A stretch of 10,678 nucleotides of DNA from Candidatus Uhrbacteria bacterium (lineage in GTDB: Bacteria; Patescibacteriota; Patescibacteriia; JACQRZ01), in assembly GCA_016209345.1 (NCBI GenBank), contig JACQWH010000006.1, positions 1 through 10,678 of the forward strand, in the 5' to 3' direction. Shown piece by piece: positions 1-5,469 of this stretch. A program made the position numbers and the translations under genes. How positions within the stretch are numbered: the first letter of the stretch is position 1; the number at the start of each line of letters is the position of its first letter. The notes under the pieces are model-generated. The model saw nothing but the letters and a program-made list of their open reading frames with translations. It ran no database searches and was not told where the DNA came from.

Positions 1-4
1 ATCT

Positions 5-247
5 ATGATTCAAAAAATCGATCGATGGGGCAATAGCTTAGGCGTTCGTCTTCCAAAACAGTTAACGAAACAACTTTCTCTTAGTGAAGGAAGTGCTGTT
101 GTTGTTACTCTCGAAAAAAATGCTCTTATGCTTCGCCCACAAAAAAGAAAGGATGAGACATTAAAACAACTTCTTGAACGCATTACTTCTGACAATCTCC
201 ACGATGAGGTTTGCTGGGGAGAACCGCAAGGAAAGGAAATATGGTAG
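5..247 (+). CDS. mazE: MazE-type antitoxin (AbrB/SpoVT fold)
   Basis: This 80-residue protein is the antitoxin of a type II toxin-antitoxin pair. The N-terminal part (about residues 5-45) carries the MazE DNA-binding signature RWGNSLGVRLPK followed by a short beta-rich segment. The C-terminal part is the toxin-neutralising tail. It ends with WGEPQGKEIW, which closely matches the end of E. coli MazE as I remember it (WGEPKDKEVW). Length (80 versus about 82) and both ends agree with the family, so the gene looks intact. In the family the dimeric N-terminal domain binds and autorepresses the mazEF promoter while the tail blocks the toxin. The ATG lies only 5 bases into the window, so the promoter and ribosome binding site are not visible. 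A slightly earlier start outside the window cannot be excluded. The stop overlaps the start of mazF, as expected for translational coupling. Confidence 0.93.
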   Translation: MIQKIDRWGNSLGVRLPKQLTKQLSLSEGSAVVVTLEKNALMLRPQKRKDETLKQLLERITSDNLHDEVCWGEPQGKEIW

Positions 248-582
248 AAAAAACGTATGTCCCCCATCGCGGCGATATCGTTTGGATTAATCTCAATCCA
301 ACAAGAGGTCATGAACAAGGCGGATCACGTCCCGCGCTTGTCATATCTTCACAATCCTACAATGAGCGGGTTGGGATGATGCTCGCATGTCCCATAACCT
401 CTCACGTAAAGGGGTATCCGTTTGAGGTCGCCATTAAAATACAAGACGTCGAGGGTGTTGTATTGGCTGATCACGTGCGAAGTATTGATTGGACATGCAG
501 ACCGGTTTGTCTTGTAGGGCGGTGTGATGAAGAAATCGTAGAAGACGTACAGCACAAACTGAACGTTCTGATCAATGAATAA
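241..582 (+). CDS. mazF: MazF-type mRNA interferase toxin
   Basis: This 113-residue protein is a MazF/PemK-family endoribonuclease, expected to cleave single-stranded mRNA at a short sequence when not bound by MazE. The start chosen is ATG at 241, which overlaps the last 7 bases of mazE. An in-frame ATG at 211 exists, but its ten extra residues lie inside mazE and are not family-like. The protein begins with the typical YVPHRGDIVWINLNPTRGHEQ and contains GSRPALVIS (Arg30) and CPITS (Thr53). These correspond by position to the conserved Arg and Thr of the MazF active site. GYPFEV (59-64) and ALADHVRSIDW-like sequence (about 74-84) are further hallmarks shared with E. coli MazF. No truncation or frameshift is visible. 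The cleavage sequence cannot be read from this. Family-level confidence is high; toxicity in this host is inferred. Confidence 0.94.
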   Translation: MVEKTYVPHRGDIVWINLNPTRGHEQGGSRPALVISSQSYNERVGMMLACPITSHVKGYPFEVAIKIQDVEGVVLADHVRSIDWTCRPVCLVGRCDEEIVEDVQHKLNVLINE

Positions 583-626
583 GCCCGGGTGGTAAAATTA
601 TTAAACCCGAGCTAAAGTATAAGCAT

Positions 627-708
627 GCCGCGGTGGCGTAATTGGCAGCCGCAACTGACTTAAGATCAGTCGTCGCAAGACATGTGGGTTCGAGTCCCAC
701 CCGCGGCA
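627..708 (+). tRNA. tRNA-Leu (anticodon UAA)
   Basis: A complete class II (long variable arm) cloverleaf can be folded. The acceptor stem is GCCGCGG (627-633) with CCGCGGC (701-707), seven Watson-Crick pairs, and A708 is the discriminator base. The anticodon stem is ACTGA (654-658) with TCAGT (666-670). Its loop CTTAAGA puts TAA at 661-663, so it reads the leucine codon UUA (UUG by wobble). The variable arm contains GTC-GCAA-GAC (672-681). The T arm is GTGGG / TTCGAGT / CCCAC (684-700). The A73 discriminator and long arm fit leucine. No CCA is encoded, since TT follows, so the 3' end must be added by a CCA-adding enzyme. The gene lies 44 bases downstream of mazF on the same strand. No convincing separate promoter was found. 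Confidence 0.97.
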
Positions 709-826
709 TTTATGACCAGTCCTGAATATACTAAACCGGTACCTTAGAAACTTTTCTGGTGTTTTTCAGATAGTTTTGATAGAGTAAACGTGAGACTGCG
801 GAAGAATGCCGATAGTACGCTCTCTT

Positions 827-905
827 GTCATCCCGCCGAAGGGCGAGATCCAGTAAAAACACGCATTCTTCGCCTAAGCTGGATTCCGGCCTTCGCCGGA
901 ATGAC
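827..905. repeat. 79-bp imperfect palindromic intergenic repeat
   Basis: Two 27-base arms, 827-853 and 879-905, are inverted copies of each other with 22 of 27 positions complementary. They are separated by a 25-base spacer. The outer ends match best: GTCAT with ATGAC, and ATCCAG with CTGGAT. The core words CCGAAGG and CCTTCGCCGGAATGAC resemble a family of palindromic repeats (TCATTCCGGCGAAGGCCGGA-like) that I recall as scattered between genes in many bacteria. In RNA it would form a long imperfect hairpin. It lies between the tRNA and proS, with its right arm ending 41 bases before the proS start. It has no T run after it, so it is not a classical terminator. Mobility or a processing role is inference. 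Confidence 0.8.
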
Positions 906-946
906 ATTCTCCTACACCCTAAAACGTATTATTCCATGATTTCTGT

Positions 947-2377
947 ATGGCATTCTTAAAAAAAGACCTCCCCAAACGCTCAGAAAACTTATCGGACTGG
1001 TACAACAAAGTAGTGCTTCTCGCCGAACTGGCTGATTATGGCCCCGCAAAGGGCACGATGATCTATCGCCCCTATGGCTTTGCCATTTGGGAACTTATTC
1101 AAAAAGAAATGGATGCGCTCATTAAGGAAAAGGGCGTATCAAATGCTTACTTCCCGCTTTTTATTCCCGAGTCGCTTCTTAAAAAAGAAGAGGCGCATGT
1201 CGAAGGGTTCTCGCCGGAATTGGCAGTCGTCACCATTGGCGGCGGCGAGGAGTTGACGGAAAAACTCATTGTCCGCCCCACAAGCGAAACCATCATGTAC
1301 GATGCGTACGCTCGCTGGATTCATTCATGGCGCGACCTGCCACTGATGATCAACCAGTGGAATAATGTGGTGCGCTGGGAAAAACGAACCTATATGTTCC
1401 TCAGAACAACTGAATTCCTCTGGCAAGAAGGGCATACCGTACACGCAACGCACGAAGAGGCGTGGAATATGGTTACCTGGGCAATGGACATGTATACAAA
1501 GGTATACACCGAGCTCTTCGCGCTCCCCGGATGCGTTGGAAAAAAATCAGAATCAGAAAAATTCGCCGGGGCTGACGTCACGCTTACCTACGAAACATTG
1601 ATGCCGGAGGGGAAAGCGCTCCAGTCCTGTACGTCACACGACTTGGGACAAAATTTTTCAAAGCCGTTTGAGATTACCTTTCAAAACCAAGAAGGTAAAA
1701 ATGACTACGGGTGGCAAACGAGCTGGGGTCTTTCAACGCGATCGATTGGCGGCATGATTATGGTGCATGGCGATGATGGCGGCCTGCGCCTCCCTCCCCG
1801 TCTCGCGCCCATTCAGGTAATAGTGCTCCCGATAAAAGCAGAGAGTACGCTGATTGCCAAGGCCGAAAAAATAAAAGATGAGCTCACAAAGCACGGCGTA
1901 CGCGTACAGATAGATGCGTCGGAAAATGAGACGATCGGTTTTCGCATTAATACCTGGGAGCTCAAAGGCGTTCCTTTGCGATTGGAAATTGGCGCCAAGG
2001 AACTGGCGGAAGAAAAAGTAACTGCTGTTCGCCGAGACACGGGTGAAAAAATTGCTGTTCCTTTGGATGAAATGACAACTACTATTCCAAAACTTCTTGA
2101 CGCCATCCAAGCAAACTTTTTGGCCGAAGCCAAACAATTCCTGAAAGATAATACCCACACTGCCTCCTCCTCCGACGAACTCAAACAAATTATGATGACC
2201 TCCAGGGGTTTTATCTCAGCGCTCTGGTGCGAACAAGAAATGTGCGAGAAAAAAATAAAAGAAGAAACAAAAGCATCAACGCGCTGCATGCCGCTTGATG
2301 CGCCGGATGAGGATGGTACCTGTGTTGGGTGCGGCAATCCCGCAAAACACCGATGGATGTTTGGCCAAGCGTATTGA
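947..2377 (+). CDS. proS: Prolyl-tRNA synthetase (archaeal/eukaryotic type)
   Basis: This 476-residue class II aminoacyl-tRNA synthetase charges tRNA-Pro with proline in the cytoplasm. The visible order is: motif 1 region around KGTMIYRPYG (35-44); the substrate loop RPTSET (110-115); motif 2 starting RWEKRTYMFLRTTEF (143-157) followed by QEGHT; and motif 3 around GLSTRSIGGMIMVHGDDGGL (261-280). An anticodon-binding domain spans roughly 288-390. The C-terminal zinc domain has Cys428, Cys433, Cys459 and Cys462, and the protein ends in a tyrosine, both typical of this type. The protein lacks the INS editing insertion that bacterial-type ProRS carries between motifs 2 and 3. ATG at 947 gives the expected N-terminus KDLPKRSENLSDWYNK. 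No Shine-Dalgarno sequence precedes it. TATTAT at 927-932 is a possible -10 box that would leave a very short leader. The only -35-like word, ATGACA at 901-906, is 20 bases away, which is too far to trust. Confidence 0.97.
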   Translation: MAFLKKDLPKRSENLSDWYNKVVLLAELADYGPAKGTMIYRPYGFAIWELIQKEMDALIKEKGVSNAYFPLFIPESLLKKEEAHVEGFSPELAVVTIGGGEELTEKLIVRPTSETIMYDAYARWIHSWRDLPLMINQWNNVVRWEKRTYMFLRTTEFLWQEGHTVHATHEEAWNMVTWAMDMYTKVYTELFALPGCVGKKSESEKFAGADVTLTYETLMPEGKALQSCTSHDLGQNFSKPFEITFQNQEGKNDYGWQTSWGLSTRSIGGMIMVHGDDGGLRLPPRLAPIQVIVLPIKAESTLIAKAEKIKDELTKHGVRVQIDASENETIGFRINTWELKGVPLRLEIGAKELAEEKVTAVRRDTGEKIAVPLDEMTTTIPKLLDAIQANFLAEAKQFLKDNTHTASSSDELKQIMMTSRGFISALWCEQEMCEKKIKEETKASTRCMPLDAPDEDGTCVGCGNPAKHRWMFGQAY

Positions 2378-2422
2378 TAGACAAAATTGTTCTTCAAGGT
2401 TGCCTGTGGGTAGAGAACATGC

Positions 2423-2565
2423 TTGGGTAATTCATCTAATTTCTAATTGACCTAATTGATCTAAACAATACCCAAACACCAAAGGGGGGGGTACGCGCTT
2501 GTATGATGGTTAAACATTGGGACATTGGTATTTGATTAGAGTAATTAGAGCACTTAGGTCAATTA
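2423..2565. repeat. AT-rich intergenic block with nested inverted repeats
   Basis: The 355 bases between proS and the next gene contain no convincing ORF. Its core is AT-rich and built from CTAATT-like words. TAATTGACCTAA (2444-2455) and TTAGGTCAATTA (2554-2565) form a perfect 12-bp inverted repeat. TTGGGTA (2423-2429) and TACCCAA (2469-2475) form a second, 7-bp one. The stretch 2521-2539 matches, in inverted orientation, 17 of 19 bases at 10617-10635 near the window's right end, so this is an interspersed repeat type. A run of eight G sits at 2484-2491. I see no intrinsic terminator for proS here. The last part (2600-2732) shows no structure I can name. Confidence 0.6.
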
Positions 2566-2732
2566 TCAACGTATTAATACCTGCTCCTATCATATATCAA
2601 TGACCCATAAGAAAGTCGGAAGAACCAACAAAATCATATCGATCTCTCCCAACCATCCCTAGGCGTATCGGCCGCTTGCATCCTTCCTCTGCTTTCTGCT
2701 AAGATAAGGAAAACATAAATAACGATACATAT

Positions 2733-3053
2733 ATGGCACTGGAACCTGATTCACTCCCGCAACGCTCACTCGGAGAAATAGCATATGCCGCGCTGGAAAG
2801 ATATAATGGCCTCATTACGGAAAGGGTTATGCCGCTCTTTATTGAAGGCAAACCGCAATCGCCGGATACAACCCTGGCAATGATTGCTGTTTTTGAAGAA
2901 TCGCTTCCCCCGGACACTGCCGAACGAAAAATATTGCTTGATGCTTGCGCGCAAAATTCTTCATCTGTTCCGGGCGGTCTCATCGGAGCATATACGGCAT
3001 GGGAAATATCCCAAAGAGCAAAGCGAGAAGATGCTAAAGAGCATGATGCATGA
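2733..3053 (+). CDS. Small hypothetical protein, unrecognised
   Basis: I do not recognise this 106-residue protein. It has no signal peptide, no transmembrane segment and no Cys/His metal motif. It is mostly hydrophilic and probably helical (GEIAYAALERYNG at about 14-26 and AYTAWEISQRAKRE at about 86-99), with a charged C-terminus. Evidence that it is real: the ORF fills most of the space before the next gene, it ends 18 bases before that gene's ATG on the same strand, and the downstream gene has a strong ribosome binding site just after its stop. No Shine-Dalgarno sequence lies at the usual distance before ATG 2733; an ATAAGGA about 23 bases upstream is too far. A weak promoter-like pair, TTGCAT (2676-2681) and TAAGAT (2700-2705) with an 18-base spacer, could drive it, but both boxes match poorly. 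It probably shares a transcript with the AlaX-like gene. Confidence 0.6.
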   Translation: MALEPDSLPQRSLGEIAYAALERYNGLITERVMPLFIEGKPQSPDTTLAMIAVFEESLPPDTAERKILLDACAQNSSSVPGGLIGAYTAWEISQRAKREDAKEHDA

Positions 3054-3057
3054 TTAA

Positions 3058-3063
3058 AGGTGA
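3058..3063 (+). promoter_or_regulatory. Shine-Dalgarno site setting the start at 3072
   Basis: AGGTGA lies 8 bases before ATG 3072, the ideal spacing and sequence for pairing with the 16S rRNA 3' end. It decides the start of the next gene. The in-frame GTG at 3060 falls inside this motif, so it is unlikely to be the initiation codon. This is the only clear Shine-Dalgarno sequence I see in the window. Confidence 0.75.
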
Positions 3064-3071
3064 TTATTTTT

Positions 3072-3392
3072 ATGTTTACAACCAAAAAACTCTACGAAGA
3101 AAACAAGATGTTCATGTGCCAGGCGCAAGTGCTTGACGTGCTCAATGAAAACGGCATGACATCCGTCGTCCTCGACCAAACCGTGTTCCGACCAAATGAC
3201 TTGGGTGGCGCACAAGAACTCGGTGTAATAGAATCAGAGAGCAAAGCATTCCATGTGACGCGGGCAAAGGAGAACGAAGGCGCCATACGCCATTTTGGCA
3301 CATTCGAGTCAGACCCATTCGAGCCCGATGAACGCGTCACCTGCGTGCTGGACAAAGAATACAAAAAAGAAATCGGGTTGGATGTGGAATAA
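3072..3392 (+). CDS. Stand-alone AlaX/AlaRS-like beta-barrel domain protein
   Basis: This 106-residue protein resembles the N-terminal beta-barrel domain of AlaX-type alanyl-tRNA editing proteins and of the AlaRS editing region. Seen in the sequence: TKKLYEEN (4-11), then VVLDQTVFRPNDLGGAQELG (32-51). The latter lines up with the family pattern LYLxDPY...VVLDRTxFYPxGGGQPGDxG. Further on, HFGTF...PFEPDERVTCVLDKEYKK (about 74-98) lines up with the pattern H...PFxxGDxVxxxIDWExR. The protein stops there, before the HTAxH motif that starts the zinc-binding catalytic domain in AlaX. Ester hydrolysis of Ser- or Gly-tRNA-Ala is therefore not expected from this chain alone. It could be a remnant, an RNA-binding adaptor, or something repurposed. 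The alignment is from memory, so homology is likely but not certain. It is probably cotranscribed with the gene at 2733 and ends about 100 bases before a terminator. Confidence 0.7.
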   Translation: MFTTKKLYEENKMFMCQAQVLDVLNENGMTSVVLDQTVFRPNDLGGAQELGVIESESKAFHVTRAKENEGAIRHFGTFESDPFEPDERVTCVLDKEYKKEIGLDVE

Positions 3393-3491
3393 ACGACTTA
3401 TCCACTTCCAAATTTTTTCTATCCCTGTAATCTTGTGCGTGATGGCTGTAAGTATTGACCCCATGCACATACTTGCGGCATAGAAATAAAG

Positions 3492-3515
3492 AGAGCCCTG
3501 TTCGGGCTCTTTTTT
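3492..3515 (+). terminator. Rho-independent terminator
   Basis: A perfect 7-bp stem AGAGCCC (3492-3498) / GGGCTCT (3504-3510) with a 5-base loop is followed by a run of six T (3510-3515). It ends the transcript of the two small + strand genes. Read on the - strand, the same hairpin is followed by CTTTATTTC, so it may also stop transcripts coming from pilB, less efficiently. Confidence 0.88.
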
Positions 3516-3569
3516 ATTACACTGCAGGGACGTGTTTTTGTCACTTCTCATTTTTCCGACTGGAGCTTA

Positions 3570-3727
3570 GGCACTGTACTGAAATAACCTATTCATATTC
3601 GCGCAGATATTTGCGTCAGATTTATTGTTAAAAAATCTGAAGAATATAGTCATATTTCGAGAATTTTTTAACATAAAGATGATGTAAAGATGTGTGCGAG
3701 ATGGATTGGTTATTTCAGTACAGTGCC
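3570..3727. mobile_element. MITE-like element with perfect 20-bp terminal inverted repeats
   Basis: GGCACTGTACTGAAATAACC at 3570-3589 is repeated exactly, in inverted orientation, at 3708-3727, giving a 158-bp unit. TTA stands immediately outside both ends (3567-3569 and 3728-3730), as a 3-bp target duplication would. The interior is AT-rich and holds no gene. It contains TCAGATTT (3616-3623) / AAATCTGA (3633-3640) and GTTAAAAAAT (3627-3636) / ATTTTTTAAC (3663-3672) as overlapping inverted pairs. These features fit a non-autonomous miniature inverted-repeat transposable element. It sits between convergent genes, where insertion does no harm. The parent family is unknown. A 3-bp TNA target fits the IS1031 group of the IS5 family, but the GGCACTGT start also recalls IS6-family ends, which normally duplicate 8 bp. 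I would not assign it. Confidence 0.8.
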
Positions 3728-3747
3728 TTAGCATCGCTCTGACATTC

Positions 3748-3763
3748 CATAGAGACCTCTATG
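3748..3763 (-). other. Short hairpin just after pilB
   Basis: CATAGA (3748-3753) and TCTATG (3758-3763) form a 6-bp stem with a GACC loop, three bases past the pilB stop on the - strand. No T run follows in the direction of pilB transcription, so it is not a classical terminator. It might protect the 3' end of the message or be chance. Confidence 0.35.
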
Positions 3764-3766
3764 CAA

Positions 3767-5449
3767 TTAATCGGCAACGGAAAACACTTCCTCTGCCGAT
3801 GTGACACCTTCAAGCGCGCGCAAAAGACCGTCTTGAACCATCGTCACCATGCCATTCTTCACCGCCATTTCCTGAATCTGGTACTCTGATGCCGATTTTG
3901 ACAAAATAAGCTGTTCTATTTCCGGACTCATGACCATCACTTCATAGATGCCGATTCGCCCCTTGTAGGCAAGACCGTGGCACGCATCGCACCCTTCGGC
4001 TGTCCAAAATTTTAATTTCAGAAAATCAACATTCACGCCCGCAAGCGGCGATATGCCATGAAGAATCCGCTCGGCCTTTTCTTTTGTCGGTGCGTCGAGC
4101 GCGGCTTCCTTCTTGCACTCAGGGCACAGCCGACGCACAAGACGCTGCCCGATAAGCGCGTTCAGCGACGGAGCGAGTAAAAATTCTTTTACCCCCATTG
4201 CAAGAAATCTCGGCACGGCACCGGCCGCGCTATTTGTATGGATGGTTGAAAGCACCAGGTGGCCGGTGAGCGCGGCGTTAATTGCCGTATCTGCCGTCTC
4301 GAGATCGCGAATTTCACCCACCATAATAATATCGGGGTCCTGGCGCAAGATGGACCGCAGCCCTCCCGCGAATGTATACCCCTTATCGGCATCTATCTGG
4401 CTTTGATTCACCCCCGCCAACTTGTACTCAATGGGATCTTCAAGTGTAATAATCTTTATCTCCGACGAATTAAGATAATTCAGTATGGCGTACAGCGTTG
4501 TTGTCTTTCCCGATCCAGTTGGACCCGTCGTAATGACCATGCCGTTTGGCTTGTCTATCTCGGCTTTGAGCAGCTTATGCGCATACGGCGAAAGTCCAAG
4601 ATCCTCAAATGACAGTCCGGTCGCCGTAGAGCGCAGCAGGCGCATGACCACGCTTTCTCCATATCCGGTGGGAAGCGTCGATACGCGCACCTCGACCTTA
4701 TCGTTCTTATAGTGAATGGTAAATCGGCCATCTTGCGGCCTGTCCACGATATTTATTTTCAGGCCCGAGAGGAGCTTGATGCGCGATGCAATCTGCTTCC
4801 AATACTCAAGCGGAAGCGTTGCAATATCATGGAGAATGCCATCGATGCGCAAACGGGCCTTGATGTCTCCCTCTTCCGCTTCGACATGAATATCCGACGA
4901 GCCGGTGTTCAGGGCGACGGAAACAATAATCGTCAAAATGTCTGTCACGGACTTGTCGTGCAGCTTTTCGTTCAGCGTGCGAATGTCGGCATATTCGCTT
5001 CCATATTTTTCAATATCGCTTTCGGTAATCTCCACGCCCCCGATATCCTCTTTTATTTGCGGAATCTGCCCGTACAGTTTGAGCGCCGACTCCAAGCTGT
5101 TCTGTGAAATAACAAAAATGGAAAACGTATCATGTTTCTCTTCCTGCAAGTGCTGAAGGAATTTTTTTGTTTCCTCATTGTAGGGGTCGACAACGCCTAT
5201 TTTCTTTTCTCCCAGCGTCTCAAGAAAACATACGGCCCTGTATCCTCGGGCATCGCCTTCCCGTATCACGGCCAGCGCTCCGGCAGAAATGGGTATGCCG
5301 ACAAGCGAAACGTACGGCAAACCGGCAGAATACCCAAGCATCTGGGTCTCCTGCTCTTTTTGCTGTGCGCCAAGCTGGGCCATCTTCCGTGCAAGTTTTT
5401 CATCTGCAGAAAATCCCTGCTGCGCCGATGCGTGAGTATCATCAGCCAT
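3767..5449 (-). CDS. pilB: Type IV pilus assembly ATPase PilB/GspE family
   Basis: This 560-residue protein is a hexameric secretion-type ATPase, expected to power pilus extension at the cytoplasmic face of the inner membrane. The N-terminal region (about 44-105, PYVSLVGIPISAGALAVI onward) looks like a divergent MshEN-type domain. The linker/N2 region carries SSDIHVEAEEGDIKARLRIDG (184-204). The core has Walker A GPTGSGKTTT (309-318), the Asp box TLEDPIEY (335-342), Walker B DPDIIMVGEIRD (371-382) and the His box GHLVLSTIHTN (396-406). Two CxxC pairs (Cys442/445, Cys487/490) form the zinc site typical of assembly ATPases and absent from PilT retraction ATPases. This points to PilB/GspE rather than PilT. 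It is the last gene of the hppA-rpsA-ftsH-pilB array, 20 bases after ftsH, without a visible Shine-Dalgarno sequence. No other pilus gene is in the window, so a role in pili rather than type II secretion is inferred from family and lineage. Confidence 0.93.
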   Translation of the reverse strand: MADDTHASAQQGFSADEKLARKMAQLGAQQKEQETQMLGYSAGLPYVSLVGIPISAGALAVIREGDARGYRAVCFLETLGEKKIGVVDPYNEETKKFLQHLQEEKHDTFSIFVISQNSLESALKLYGQIPQIKEDIGGVEITESDIEKYGSEYADIRTLNEKLHDKSVTDILTIIVSVALNTGSSDIHVEAEEGDIKARLRIDGILHDIATLPLEYWKQIASRIKLLSGLKINIVDRPQDGRFTIHYKNDKVEVRVSTLPTGYGESVVMRLLRSTATGLSFEDLGLSPYAHKLLKAEIDKPNGMVITTGPTGSGKTTTLYAILNYLNSSEIKIITLEDPIEYKLAGVNQSQIDADKGYTFAGGLRSILRQDPDIIMVGEIRDLETADTAINAALTGHLVLSTIHTNSAAGAVPRFLAMGVKEFLLAPSLNALIGQRLVRRLCPECKKEAALDAPTKEKAERILHGISPLAGVNVDFLKLKFWTAEGCDACHGLAYKGRIGIYEVMVMSPEIEQLILSKSASEYQIQEMAVKNGMVTMVQDGLLRALEGVTSAEEVFSVAD

Positions 5450-5469
5450 AGCGGTTAAAATTCTTTGAA

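Noticed and set aside
583..626. Promoter or terminator between mazF and the tRNA
   Set aside because: CGGGT/ACCCG gives a 5-bp stem with a 14-base loop and no T run. TAAAGT and TATAAG are -10-like, but no -35 partner is seen.
709..770. Intrinsic terminator after the tRNA gene
   Set aside because: Only a weak ACCAG/CTGGT pairing with a loop of nearly 40 bases precedes the T run near 762-766.
709..946. T-box or other tRNA-sensing leader before proS
   Set aside because: No specifier stem, T-box sequence or following terminator hairpin with a T run is present.
2469..2493. Terminator hairpin TACCC/GGGTA after proS
   Set aside because: The stem is only 5 bp, the loop is long, and no T run follows.
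3060..3071. GTG start at 3060 for the AlaX-like gene
   Set aside because: This codon lies within the AGGTGA Shine-Dalgarno motif that is ideally spaced for ATG 3072.
3393..3483. Possible frameshift restoring the AlaX catalytic domain after the stop at 3392
   Set aside because: The +1 frame adds only about 30 residues with no HTAxH motif, and a terminator follows, so there is no room for the missing domain.
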